From: DATBHW01 sp035307385
GTDB lineage: Bacteria > Chloroflexota > Ktedonobacteria > Ktedonobacterales > DATBGS01
DNA length: 64,000 bases
Reading direction: 5' to 3'
Assembly: GCA_035307385.1 (NCBI GenBank)
Contig: DATGID010000110.1
Span: forward strand, 1-64,000
Positions 43,264-51,246 of the stretch are shown here, piece after piece (position 1 is the stretch's first letter; every line of letters starts with the position of its first letter). The notes under the pieces were generated by a model that saw nothing but the letters and a program-made list of their open reading frames with translations, did no database searches and had not been told where the DNA came from. The translations under genes and the position numbers were made by a program.

Positions 43264-43292
43264 TTGACAGCCCCCCTTATTGCTTTTATTAT
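43264..43292 (+). promoter_or_regulatory. Strong sigma70-type promoter for the GNAT gene
   Basis: TTGACA (43264-43269) and TATTAT (43287-43292) with an ideal 17-base spacer. Transcription from about 43299 makes the longer upstream start codon of the next frame impossible and fixes its start at 43354. Confidence 0.7.
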
Positions 43293-43353
43293 CTACATGG
43301 TTACACAAGCCCAGGTGGAGAGAGCTTCTTTTCGTTCGGGGAGTGGAACGCGC

Positions 43354-44331
43354 ATGCCTTACGAGGTGCGCCCTTTTGTTGATGAGCACAGCGCCGCCAT
43401 CCTGGCGGTGGCGGATGCTGCCATCCCACATGACCAGGAAGGCAACCGAAAGTGGCTGCGCGCCCGCAAACAGCTAGACGAGCAGCAATATGTTCGGCGG
43501 CACTACATCGTCATCAACGATGTTCAGGGCATCGTTGGGTACGGCGCAATCGAGCAGCAGGAATCAGACCGCCGACGTTTGCGGCTCTATCTGGTCGTCT
43601 ATCCCGGCTATTTGCGCAGCGGCGAGGGGCGCGCGCTCTACACGCAGTTGATGAAGGACGCGGCGTTCCTCAACGTGACCAACCTCTGGATGCGCTATTA
43701 CCAGCAAGACCACGAACTGATTCACTTTATGCAAGAGCGCGGCTTTGTTCAGACCGGCCTCACCAGGGAACTGCGGCTCAGCCTGGCAAAAGCCAACATC
43801 GGCCAGATGATGCCCATCCTGGACGAAGTTGCCAGCCGGGGCGTCATTGTCACCAGCCTGGAAGATGAACGCCAGCGTGTCCCCAACATCGCGCAGCGCC
43901 TCCACGAGTTATATAACGGCATTCTGGATGATGCTTTCGCCCCGCTGACCCTTCCCGAGTTCGTCCAGCGGCTGAATCGCCCGCGTATCATGCCGCAGGG
44001 CTTTTTTGTGGCGCGGAAAGATGAGCGCCTGATTGGCCTGAGCGCGCTGGCCTTCATCGAAGGCGACCCCCAGCAAGCAATGCAGCACTGGACCGGCGTG
44101 CTGCCCGCCTTCCGCCGCCAGCACATTGCCACGGCGATGCGTCTGTGTACCATCGACGCGGCGCAGCGTCAGGGCTATCAAACCCTCGTCACCTATACCG
44201 ATCATCGAGAATCAATCATGCTGGCCCTCAACGAAAAGCTTGGCTTTCATCGCCTCTTCGCCTACGTCACCCTCGAAAAAACGCTCCAAGGCTCAGGCCC
44301 CCCCACCAGTGGCACGCTTACGTCGCGCTGA
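43354..44331 (+). CDS. Double-domain GNAT acetyltransferase
   Basis: A 325-residue protein with two GNAT domains. The first covers about 1-150 with YPGYLRSGEGRALYTQLM in its CoA-binding loop and NLWMRYYQQDHELIHFM as motif B. The second covers about 160-310 with GVLPAFRRQHIATAMRLCTI and the HRESIMLALNEKLGFHRLF end motif. The N-terminus is MPYEVRPFVDEHSAAILAVA. The acceptor is unknown. The start follows from the promoter position (43264-43292) and a GGGGAG about ten bases upstream. Its last 39 bases overlap the convergent gene at 44293. Confidence 0.83.
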   Translation: MPYEVRPFVDEHSAAILAVADAAIPHDQEGNRKWLRARKQLDEQQYVRRHYIVINDVQGIVGYGAIEQQESDRRRLRLYLVVYPGYLRSGEGRALYTQLMKDAAFLNVTNLWMRYYQQDHELIHFMQERGFVQTGLTRELRLSLAKANIGQMMPILDEVASRGVIVTSLEDERQRVPNIAQRLHELYNGILDDAFAPLTLPEFVQRLNRPRIMPQGFFVARKDERLIGLSALAFIEGDPQQAMQHWTGVLPAFRRQHIATAMRLCTIDAAQRQGYQTLVTYTDHRESIMLALNEKLGFHRLFAYVTLEKTLQGSGPPTSGTLTSR

Positions 44332-44877
44332 CTTCAGCACTTGCCCGGCCTCATCATAAAACGCATCCTTCAGCCTGTCGGGGAAATCGAGCAGACACAG
44401 CCCGCCGGGCTCAGCCGTATCCACGCCATTGCTCATTTGAAAGTACAGGACCGGCCCTGCCTCCAGCGCCAGATGCACCAGGCTCTCATCGAAAGGGTCT
44501 GGACGCTGGCGATAGGCTATCTGCTGCTCGTCAAGGGCGGTCTGCGCCTCAGCCACCGATAAGCCGGGGCGCAGTATCCACGGATCGAGCCGGATTTTTT
44601 CGCCGCCAGCCGGAACGACATTATCCAGGTGATCGATATGCACAGCGCAGAGAAGATCGCTCGCATCAAAAGTCAATTCGACGCTGCCATAGCGCCAGAT
44701 GTTGGAATGTTTCCAGTGCTCGGCTTCCGGGTATTTTCGGCGCTCACGCCGCGAAAGGACCATATAATCATCTGGCGCGCCCAGCGCTGCCTCGATCTGC
44801 GCCCGAGGCATCCCGATATGCAGGGGACCAAATAGCCCGGTGCAGCAAAACTGCAAGAGTGAGATGGAAACACCCAT
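44293..44877 (-). CDS. Hypothetical protein, 194 aa
   Basis: A 194-residue protein. I recognise no family. It starts MGVSISLLQFCCTGLFGPLH and carries a repeated theme of charge-rich helices and strands (LFGPLHIGMPRAQIEAALGA, DPWILRPGLSVAEAQTALDE), which suggests two copies of a small domain in which a start helix is followed by a beta-hairpin; this resembles some immunity-type proteins, but that is a guess. GGAG lies nine bases before the ATG. It overlaps the convergent GNAT gene by 39 bases. A perfect 18-bp hairpin lies upstream, ending the preceding gene. Confidence 0.62.
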   Translation of the reverse strand: MGVSISLLQFCCTGLFGPLHIGMPRAQIEAALGAPDDYMVLSRRERRKYPEAEHWKHSNIWRYGSVELTFDASDLLCAVHIDHLDNVVPAGGEKIRLDPWILRPGLSVAEAQTALDEQQIAYRQRPDPFDESLVHLALEAGPVLYFQMSNGVDTAEPGGLCLLDFPDRLKDAFYDEAGQVLKSARRKRATGGGA

Positions 44878-44933
44878 ATACCTGCGCTCCTTCGCTCGCC
44901 TGGCAGAAGCGGGACAGTCTTCACGCTATGACA

Positions 44934-44971
44934 GCATCGTGCCTGGCAGCGAACGCTGCCAGGCACGATGC
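44934..44971 (-). terminator. Long perfect palindrome, terminator of the oxidoreductase gene
   Basis: GCATCGTGCCTGGCAGCG (44934-44951) and CGCTGCCAGGCACGATGC (44954-44971) form an 18-bp perfect repeat with only two bases between, so a four-base loop. It lies 36 bases past the stop of the minus-strand oxidoreductase gene. There is no T-run on the minus side. Confidence 0.6.
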
Positions 44972-45006
44972 CGCAATATGGTCACGCCGCGCACGCGGGT
45001 TATGGC

Positions 45007-45630
45007 TTATTCGTGCAGCACCTTGAAGGCAAAATGGCGACCCCAGCCCTGCTTTTGCAGCAGCGTAAACCAGAGGCCCAGCAGCGAGTCCACCACGCCT
45101 ACCTGATCGACATCTCCTACCCGAATGGGGCGCAGGCCCACATCGGCAATCAATTGCTCGACCACTTGTCGCCCTTCGCCATCATGCCCGCAGTAGAAGA
45201 GATCGGCCTGCTCGCCGCCAATTACCGGATTGGCAAAGTTCTCCCAACCCAGCGTATTGAAGGCGCGATAGACCTGCGCCCTGGGCGTCTGTGCCTGGAA
45301 CGTCGCAAAACTGTTCGCCGGGCCGCCTCCGCCAATCCGGTTGGCCGCATCGATCAGAATCTTGCCATCAAGCGCTGCTGCGTGGGTCGTAATCATCTCG
45401 TCCATGGCCCGGCCTGGCACTGCCAGCAAGACGACATCCGCTGCTGCCAGCGCCTCGGCAATCGTGCCAATCGCTGCCTTTTCGCCCAACTCGGCGCGCA
45501 GCGCCTGGGCCTTTTCGCCGGATAGATTGCTTACTGCAAACGTCACCTGGTGCCCGGCAGCCAGCCATTTCTTACCAATCGTCCCGCCGATGTTGCCTGC
45601 GCCCAGCACCGCAACGCGAAGTCCTGCCAT
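45007..45630 (-). CDS. F420-dependent NADP oxidoreductase-like protein
   Basis: A 207-residue protein with an N-terminal Rossmann fold, VAVLGAGNIGGTIGKKWLAA (about 5-24), and the short dimerisation domain typical of coenzyme F420-dependent NADP oxidoreductase (Npd) and its relatives. VVLLAVPGRAMDEMI and VYRAFNTLGWENFANP fit the family. It moves hydride between NADP(H) and an electron partner; F420 is inferred from homology and supported by a luciferase-like candidate F420 enzyme 3 kb away. The start ATG at 45630 has AAGGAGC upstream. It is divergent from an HxlR regulator with a candidate operator between. Confidence 0.82.
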   Translation of the reverse strand: MAGLRVAVLGAGNIGGTIGKKWLAAGHQVTFAVSNLSGEKAQALRAELGEKAAIGTIAEALAAADVVLLAVPGRAMDEMITTHAAALDGKILIDAANRIGGGGPANSFATFQAQTPRAQVYRAFNTLGWENFANPVIGGEQADLFYCGHDGEGRQVVEQLIADVGLRPIRVGDVDQVGVVDSLLGLWFTLLQKQGWGRHFAFKVLHE

Positions 45631-45747
45631 TGCTCATTGCTCCTTGTGTTCTACCTGGTTTTTCCTCGATGTCCTTTTTCTTCAGGGCATCTACGGATAC
45701 TATAGCCGAAGGGCTTCGCTTCTGGAAGAAGGAACGAAAAAGTGCTA

Positions 45748-45767
45748 TAGTCACGTTATGGTAACTA
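45748..45767. promoter_or_regulatory. Candidate HxlR operator overlapping the start of the HxlR gene
   Basis: TAGTCACGTTATGGTAACTA shows dyad symmetry of TAGT..AC....GT..ACTA, resembling known HxlR-type sites with GTAAC/GTTAC half-sites. It lies in the divergent gap and covers the HxlR start codon (45758). TATAGT (45746-45751) makes a -10-like box ending seven bases before the ATG, so the transcript may be leaderless. Confidence 0.5.
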
Positions 45768-46180
45768 GTTCAAAGCGCCCAGCGCCCAATGTCTTCTTAG
45801 CCACCTGCCGCTCGCGCCAGGTGCTCAGGTTGATCGCCGATCAATGGACGGCGCTGGTCATCCATGCCCTGGAAGGTGGCACGCGGCGTTTCAGCGAACT
45901 GCTGGCTCAAATTGATGGCATCTCCAGGAAAATGCTGACGCAAACTCTCCGCGATCTGGAGCGCAACGGGCTGGTTCAGCGCGTCGTGTATCCCGTTGTG
46001 CCGCCGTGGGTTGAATATTCGCTCACCCCGCTGGGCAAGAGCTTGCTCGAGCCGATCAAAGCCCTCAGCACCTGGGCGGAAGCGCACATGGACGAAGTGG
46101 CGCAGGCACGCAGCGAGCACGATCAGAACCCACCTGTCTCTGTCCAGGAGTATACAGCCTCCTTAGTGGCGCAGCGCTAG
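45758..46180 (+). CDS. HxlR family winged-helix regulator
   Basis: A 140-residue HxlR/DUF24-type regulator. The N-terminus contains the single Cys (C17 in FLATCRSRQV) that in YodB-like members senses electrophiles or oxidants. The winged helix follows at about 25-95 (GTRRFSELLAQIDGISRKML, TQTLRDLERNGLVQRVVYP, VEYSLTPLGKSLLEPI). It is divergent from the NADP/F420 oxidoreductase gene, a common autoregulated pair. No Shine-Dalgarno precedes the ATG; a TATAGT box just before it suggests a leaderless transcript. The inducer is unknown. Confidence 0.85.
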   Translation: MVTSSKRPAPNVFLATCRSRQVLRLIADQWTALVIHALEGGTRRFSELLAQIDGISRKMLTQTLRDLERNGLVQRVVYPVVPPWVEYSLTPLGKSLLEPIKALSTWAEAHMDEVAQARSEHDQNPPVSVQEYTASLVAQR

Positions 46181-46215
46181 CCGAGTCAGCCCCACCAGCG
46201 GCAGTTTGCATCTTC

Positions 46216-46770
46216 TTATGCCGTCTCGCCCAGTAGACTCATTAGATACTGGCCCATCTGTTCGGGCGTATAGCGCAAACCATCCGAAAGCCACCACGTC
46301 AGCGTGTTCACTACCGCCCCCGCGTAAAAGTGCGCCAGCACCGGCTGTGGAACCGCAAATGTCTTACCCGCTCGCTCCTGCCGCTGCATCTCAGCGGCAA
46401 TCGTTTCCGCGAAATAGTCGCGCAGCCGCGCCTGAAAACTGCCCACGCCCTTGCCACAGAGCATCACCTGGTAAAAGCGCTCGTGCCGGGCGACATATTC
46501 GAAAAACGGCGTCGGTGCAGCGCCCTTGCCCGTGCGCTCCAGTTCGGCGATCAGCGTCTCGTGCGTCTGCTGCATCTCGTGTTCCAGCAGATCGTATTTA
46601 TCTTGATAGTGTTTGTAAAACGTGGTCCGATGCACCATCGCGCGCTCGCAGATGTCCTTGACGCTGATCGTCTCAAAGTCCTGCTCGGCCATCAAGCTCA
46701 GCAGCGCTTCCCACAACAGTTTATGTGTGCGCCGCACCCGTAAATCTCCCTGCACCTCTGCATAACTCAT
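46216..46770 (-). CDS. TetR family transcriptional regulator
   Basis: A 184-residue TetR-type regulator. The helix-turn-helix is at about 32-65 (ISVKDICERAMVHRTTFYKH, YQDKYDLLEHEM). The C-terminal domain is helical (TWWLSDGLRYTPEQMGQYLM), similar to the DUF1956/AcrR C-terminal class. It is divergent from the aldo/keto reductase by 177 bases and may regulate it, although I see no clear palindrome there. AGGAAGCAGGAG lies ahead of the start. The ligand is unknown. Confidence 0.86.
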   Translation of the reverse strand: MSYAEVQGDLRVRRTHKLLWEALLSLMAEQDFETISVKDICERAMVHRTTFYKHYQDKYDLLEHEMQQTHETLIAELERTGKGAAPTPFFEYVARHERFYQVMLCGKGVGSFQARLRDYFAETIAAEMQRQERAGKTFAVPQPVLAHFYAGAVVNTLTWWLSDGLRYTPEQMGQYLMSLLGETA

Positions 46771-46856
46771 CTCCTGCTTCCTTTCCCGCGCTCACCAGTT
46801 TATCAACACATTGGCCGCTGGCGTCGAATAGGCTACGCTTGCGGCTCTTTTGTTTC

Positions 46857-46885
46857 TTGTCCCCTCTCCATTCCTCTACTATAGT
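46857..46885 (+). promoter_or_regulatory. Predicted promoter of the aldo/keto reductase gene
   Basis: TTGTCC (46857-46862), 17-base spacer, TATAGT (46880-46885). It lies about 60 bases before the start codon. Confidence 0.45.
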
Positions 46886-46947
46886 GAAAGCAGCTACTCC
46901 TGTAAAGATAAGCAACATGCTGTAGAAAAACTGCCGAGAGGTGACAT

Positions 46948-47904
46948 ATGCTGCAAACCGATCAACGCGCGTTGGGCGCGTCATCATTGGTTGTTCCGGC
47001 GCTGGGTGTTGGCACCTGGAGTTGGGGCGATGCCCGATTCTGGGGCTACGGCCAGTCGCACACCCAAGATGACGTGACCCAGGCGTATCATATCTGCCTG
47101 GATGCTGGCCTCAATTTCTTCGACACTGCTGAAGGTTATGGAGGGGGCGAATCGGAGCGTCTGCTCGGGCAATGCCGCCGCGCCGATGGCCGCGCCAGCA
47201 TCATCGCCACCAAATTTGCGCCTTTGCCCTGGCGCGCTTCCAGCAGCGCCTTGCTCAGAGCGCTGGATGGCAGCCTGGAGCGGCTGGGCGTGGAGCGCAT
47301 CGATCTGTATCAGATTCATCTGCCGCCGCCGCGCCTCAACCCCATCATGGACGCGCTGGCGGAAGCGGTCCAATCCGGCAAGGTTCGCGCGGTGGGCGTC
47401 AGCAACTTCAGCGCGTCCCTGATGCGGCGAGCACATGCCCGGCTGGCCCACCATGGCATCCCGCTCGCCTCTAATCAGGTCCAATACAGCCTGTTACATC
47501 GCAACCCGGAGAAAAATGGTCTACTGGATGCCTGCCGCGAGTTGGATGTCACCTTGATTGCGGCCAGTCCTCTGGCGCAAGGCGTGCTGAGCGGGAAGTT
47601 TCGCGTTGGAACCATTTCCCGGTCGCTGACCCGGCGGATAATGGGCGGCATGGCCCTTGGCATTGGCGCAACGCGGCGCGAGAAGCTGGAGCCATTGTTT
47701 CTCATCCTCGAAGAGATTGCCCGTGCCCACGACAAGACCATCGCCCAGGTTGCGCTCAACTGGCTTATCACCAGGGATAGCTGCATCATCCCCATCCCGG
47801 GAGCCAAGAACGTCCGCCAGGCAAGCGAAAATGCCGGAGCGCTTGGCTGGCGGTTAACAGAAGCCGAGCATGCCCACATCAGCCAGGCCGCCCCATTGTC
47901 CTGA
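46948..47904 (+). CDS. Aldo/keto reductase
   Basis: A 318-residue NADP(H)-dependent aldo/keto reductase, a TIM-barrel enzyme. The catalytic tetrad is visible: Asp in FFDTAEGYGGG with Tyr of the same loop, Lys in IATKFAP, and His in IDLYQIHLPPP. VRAVGVSNFS and the C-terminal CIIPIPGAKNVRQASENAGA are cofactor and phosphate-binding motifs. The substrate is likely a small carbonyl compound. GAGAGGTG lies six bases before the ATG. It is divergent from a TetR gene. Confidence 0.87.
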   Translation: MLQTDQRALGASSLVVPALGVGTWSWGDARFWGYGQSHTQDDVTQAYHICLDAGLNFFDTAEGYGGGESERLLGQCRRADGRASIIATKFAPLPWRASSSALLRALDGSLERLGVERIDLYQIHLPPPRLNPIMDALAEAVQSGKVRAVGVSNFSASLMRRAHARLAHHGIPLASNQVQYSLLHRNPEKNGLLDACRELDVTLIAASPLAQGVLSGKFRVGTISRSLTRRIMGGMALGIGATRREKLEPLFLILEEIARAHDKTIAQVALNWLITRDSCIIPIPGAKNVRQASENAGALGWRLTEAEHAHISQAAPLS

Positions 47905-47994
47905 AGGAATCGCATTTGCCGGGATACCAAGACAGGTCTCTGGCTACCCGCCATGTTTGTCCGTCTCGACGAGCAATCTCTCTTCCGCAAAGCC

Positions 47995-48025
47995 TTGACT
48001 CTGACATGATGTCATACTTTACAAT
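47995..48025 (+). promoter_or_regulatory. MerR-type promoter with 19-bp spacer and operator palindrome
   Basis: TTGACT (47995-48000) and TACAAT (48020-48025) are separated by 19 bases, the over-long spacer typical of MerR-regulated promoters. The perfect palindrome TGACATGATGTCA (48002-48014) sits within the spacer. The transcript would carry the MerR gene and the overlapping oxidoreductase gene. Confidence 0.7.
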
Positions 48026-48065
48026 GCTTGATGAGACGAGATGCCAAAGGAAAGAGGCAGGCAGC

Positions 48066-48491
48066 ATGAAAATTAGCGAACTGGCGCGTCGTACGAATAC
48101 CAGTATTCGTTCATTACGCTATTATGAAACCAAGCACTTGTTGTCGCCTCATCGAGAGGACAATGGGTATCGTTCTTATGACAAAACGGCGATTGAGCGA
48201 GTGAGCAATATCCAATTTTACCTGCGCCTGGGACTCACCGCTCACCAAATCTTTCACATTGTCTGGTGTGGCCGACTGGATGGCTCGGCGTCTCCGTTTG
48301 ATGAGATTGAGTATCCCCGTTGTCCAGAAGTGGTTGAACTCTACAAAGCGAAGCTCGCAGAGATAGAGGAACATATCGCCACACTCGAACAGACAAAAAC
48401 GTACCTGAGACAGCGCCTGGCTTTCCTCACGAGCGCGGAAACACCTGAAGTCTGTGAGAAGCAAGAGCAGGAAAAAGGGGTCGTTAAGTGA
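48066..48491 (+). CDS. MerR family transcriptional regulator
   Basis: A 141-residue MerR-type activator. The helix-turn-helix and wing cover residues 1-70 (MKISELARRTNTSIRSLRYY, ETKHLLSPHREDNGYRSYD), and a coiled-coil dimerisation helix lies at about 95-130 (VVELYKAKLAEIEEHIATLE). It has Cys in VWCGRLDG and YPRCPEV, which could be sensing residues, though the pattern is not that of metal-binding members. The promoter has a 19-base spacer with a palindrome, so it probably activates its own operon. Stop and next start overlap as GTGA. Confidence 0.86.
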   Translation: MKISELARRTNTSIRSLRYYETKHLLSPHREDNGYRSYDKTAIERVSNIQFYLRLGLTAHQIFHIVWCGRLDGSASPFDEIEYPRCPEVVELYKAKLAEIEEHIATLEQTKTYLRQRLAFLTSAETPEVCEKQEQEKGVVK

Positions 48492-49342
48492 AGTATGGCA
48501 TAATTCTCCCAAATATAGGGGTATATGGTGATGCTCTGACGCTGTCCGACCTTGCTCGCTTAGCAGAAGAGGCCGGATGGGACGGGTTTTTCCTCTGGGA
48601 CACTCTCCACTACGAAGCAGAGGAGCAGGCAGTATGTGATCCGTGGATCGCCTTAGCCGCCGCTGCCATGCGAACGGAGCGGATCAAAATCGGGACTATG
48701 GTCGCTGCTCTGCCGCGTCGTCGACCCTGGAAAATGGCTCGTGAAACTATTACGCTGGATCATTTATCCCATGGGCGCTTCATCTTAGGGGTCGGCGCGG
48801 GCGATGGTGATGACCATGGGTTTACTCATTTTGGAGAAGAGCGCGATGCAAGAAAGCGGGCGGAGTTACTTGATGAAAGCCTGGCGATCTTGCAGGGCTT
48901 GTGGAGTGGGCAACCGTTTAGCTACAGCGGAGAGCACTACCACATCAAGGAGATTACCTTTTTACCTCCACCAGTCCAGAAGCCCGGGATTCCAATCTGG
49001 ATGGCTGGCATTTGGCCGAGAAAAGGACCCATGTCTCGGGCCGCACGCCTCGACGGAATCAATCCAATAACCAAACGTGACGATGGGACGTTTGGTGCGC
49101 TCACTCCTGCTGAGATTCAGCAGCTCAAGCGCTTTCTGGATGAGCACCGCACGACGCCCACGCCCTTCGACATTGTGACAACAGGGCGTGTGTTTGATGC
49201 GGTCCAGGATGAACAAGCGCGGGCACTGCTCAGAGCACATGCTGCTGCTGGAACAACCTGGTGCCTGGAAGGCATCGGGCCTGAGAGAGATTTGGATGGC
49301 CTACGTACAGCCATCCAACAAGGTCCACCCCGGCTCGAATAA
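48488..49342 (+). CDS. LLM-class flavin/F420-dependent oxidoreductase
   Basis: A 284-residue luciferase-like TIM-barrel oxidoreductase. MKYGIILPNIGVYGDALTLS is the usual start, GFFLWDTLHY matches a cofactor-binding loop, and LDHLSHGRFILGVGAGD is the conserved barrel segment. Members use F420 or FMN to reduce or oxygenate diverse substrates; the length and absence of a C-terminal insertion fit the F420 subgroup, but this is not decisive. The GTG start overlaps the MerR stop by four bases and has AAGGGG eight bases upstream, so MerR probably controls it. Confidence 0.83.
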   Translation: MKYGIILPNIGVYGDALTLSDLARLAEEAGWDGFFLWDTLHYEAEEQAVCDPWIALAAAAMRTERIKIGTMVAALPRRRPWKMARETITLDHLSHGRFILGVGAGDGDDHGFTHFGEERDARKRAELLDESLAILQGLWSGQPFSYSGEHYHIKEITFLPPPVQKPGIPIWMAGIWPRKGPMSRAARLDGINPITKRDDGTFGALTPAEIQQLKRFLDEHRTTPTPFDIVTTGRVFDAVQDEQARALLRAHAAAGTTWCLEGIGPERDLDGLRTAIQQGPPRLE

Positions 49343-49434
49343 GCGATCAGTCCAGTGGCTTGTTTTCACGGGCTAAAGGCGATCAGGCGGGTGGCGGACA
49401 TTGTGTGAGGTGAGATGCCAGACAATGCCACAGC

Positions 49435-50880
49435 CTATAATTCTGGCAGCCCGGCTCCTGGCGGCGACGGATTGCTCAGATCATAGAGCGTCACCTCTGC
49501 CTGCCCGTCCGTGGTGACGGCGAGCGTCTGCGCGTCGGGCGACCACGCCAGACTTGTCGCGGTATAGATGCCCTGGCTTTGCTCTTGCTCTTCCCAGACC
49601 CAGGCCGACTGGCGCGTATTTGTCGGCCAGAGGTCGACCCAGCCATCCATGCTGCCAGCCAGCCATGCCCCATCCGATGACCATCCGGCGGCCTCGGGGT
49701 AGACGTTATAGCTCTGATGCACGTCCTGATTGGGGTTGACGGTCCAGGCTGCTTTCCAACTTCCGGCGCGCATTGCGCTCAGCGTGGTCTCGTCGTCATT
49801 GCGCACGACGACCAGCGAGCTATCCGGCGACCACGCCAGCGGCTGCGCGGCGGTCAGCAGCGCTTGTTCGGTCCAGGTCTGCGCATCCCAGACGCCGACG
49901 CCGCTTGAGCCATCGGTCGCGTGCCAGGGAGACGCCAGCAGCCAGCGGCCATCCGGCGACCACAACAGGCTGCGCTCACACAAGATGGTGGCGCAGGGGC
50001 TATCTTGAAAATAGTGAATTTGCTGCCAGGTCGACCCATCCACTGGCTGCCAGATGCCTAGCCCGCCTTCGTCGACCATCGCCAGCGTTTGCCCATCCTT
50101 CGCCCAGGCCAGGCCAGTAATGGCCTCGCTCGGGTCGGGGGCGGCAAGCCGGGCCGCGGGCGCGACACTGCCGCCTGGCGTCTCGATCTGTGACGCCTTC
50201 CAGAGCAGCGTTTGCGCTCCATCCGTCGTTGCCAACCACAGGCCATCGGGCGACCACGCCAGCGCCAATCCGCCATCTGGGCCGGTAAAACGCCGCACCT
50301 CGCGCCGCGTCTGCACATCCCACAGCACCACCGCGCCCTTGGTGGCGGCTTGCTTTCCACTCAAGGTGATTTGCTCGGCCAGATAGCGGCCATCCGGCGA
50401 CCAGGCCACGGCGCTGGCCCTCTGCCCGCCAGGGTTGAGCGTTGCCAGGATAGGCGGGGGCGCGTGGCTGTTATCGGCCCAGGCAGACCACAACCCAAAC
50501 GTCCAGACGGGCAGCGCGCATACCACCAGCAGCACCAGCGAAATCGTCAAAATCAGCATGGTCCAGCGGTGGCTCTGAAGCCAGGGATTTCCCGGTGGAG
50601 GAGGATTTGAGGCCGTGGGGCCGGTCTGCGAGTGCGTGGAGCCAGGAGCGGGCAGCAAGAGTGGAGGCGATGCAGCGGCAGGCAGCGCCAGTTCGCCAGG
50701 ATGCGGCGCGGGCAGCGCTAATTCCCCAGGATGTGGAGCGGGCAACGCCAGTTCGCCAGGATGCGGCGCGGGCCAGCCCGGTGGCAGCGGGAGCATCGGC
50801 TCGGTTGGCTCATCTCCAAATTGGCCGCCGTTCTGGCGGCGCGAGTCGCCCGCAGGGGGCTGAGCAGACGTACCAGACAC
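49435..50880 (-). CDS. WD40-type propeller protein with proline-rich cytoplasmic segment
   Basis: A 481-residue protein with an N-terminal Pro-rich cytoplasmic segment holding three decapeptide repeats (PAPHPGELAL), one membrane helix (TMLILTISLVLLVVCALPVW, about 125-145), and a C-terminal WD40-like propeller with units such as ASAVAWSPDGRYLAEQI, LALAWSPDGLWLATTDGA, LAWAKDGQTLAMVDEGGL, LLWSPDGRWLLASPW, and TSLAWSPDAQTLAVTTDGQA. The propeller is predicted outside the cell. I start it at a GTG at 50880 with GGGAG five bases upstream; the longer frame to 51159 lacks a site and includes low-quality sequence. Function unknown. Confidence 0.78.
   Translation of the reverse strand: MSGTSAQPPAGDSRRQNGGQFGDEPTEPMLPLPPGWPAPHPGELALPAPHPGELALPAPHPGELALPAAASPPLLLPAPGSTHSQTGPTASNPPPPGNPWLQSHRWTMLILTISLVLLVVCALPVWTFGLWSAWADNSHAPPPILATLNPGGQRASAVAWSPDGRYLAEQITLSGKQAATKGAVVLWDVQTRREVRRFTGPDGGLALAWSPDGLWLATTDGAQTLLWKASQIETPGGSVAPAARLAAPDPSEAITGLAWAKDGQTLAMVDEGGLGIWQPVDGSTWQQIHYFQDSPCATILCERSLLWSPDGRWLLASPWHATDGSSGVGVWDAQTWTEQALLTAAQPLAWSPDSSLVVVRNDDETTLSAMRAGSWKAAWTVNPNQDVHQSYNVYPEAAGWSSDGAWLAGSMDGWVDLWPTNTRQSAWVWEEQEQSQGIYTATSLAWSPDAQTLAVTTDGQAEVTLYDLSNPSPPGAGLPEL
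50681..50770 (-). repeat. Three 30-bp tandem repeats encoding PAPHPGELAL
   Basis: Units at 50681-50710, 50711-50740 and 50741-50770 are near-identical 30-mers inside the propeller gene. The middle copy is more diverged. They encode an in-frame decapeptide in the cytoplasmic linker. Confidence 0.85.
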
Positions 50881-51246
50881 GTAATCTCCCTTCACTACTT
50901 GTGATAAACGCAGAGCGTTGTCTCCTGTGCCATCTAGTATACGCCTGGGAACAACTCTCGAGGCTATGAACCAGCGCACACTGCGCGCAAACAAAAACTG
51001 CGTGCAGAAATCTGATTTGACGACAGCCTTGACAACATCACGGGCAAGAGGAACAATACCCTTTGCTGATTCGTTTTCGCTCGTCGGCGATGATATCTTC
51101 GATGCCCATACTGGTAATATGCTTGAGTGGGGTGCCGCGCAAAGCATCAACGACGGCATCTGAGGAGAAGGCGCTGGCTCAGACCAGAAACGATGAAGGG
51201 CATAGCAACTAAGCTATGCCCTTCATCGTTTCTGATCTGCCAATCG
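50881..51246. other. Intergenic region, promoter side of the WD40 gene
   Basis: 366 bases between the start of the WD40 gene and the stop of the DUF3352 gene. It contains the terminator hairpin at 51185-51234. The open frames here have no ribosome binding site. Confidence 0.5.
51185..51234 (-). terminator. 21-bp perfect stem, terminator of the DUF3352 gene
   Basis: 51185-51205 pairs perfectly with 51214-51234 over 21 bases with an eight-base loop. It lies 13 bases past the stop codon at 51247. No strong T-run is visible on the minus strand. Confidence 0.7.

Noticed and set aside
50681..50770. Direct repeats considered as a CRISPR array
   Set aside because: The 30-mers are contiguous with no spacers and are in-frame coding repeats.
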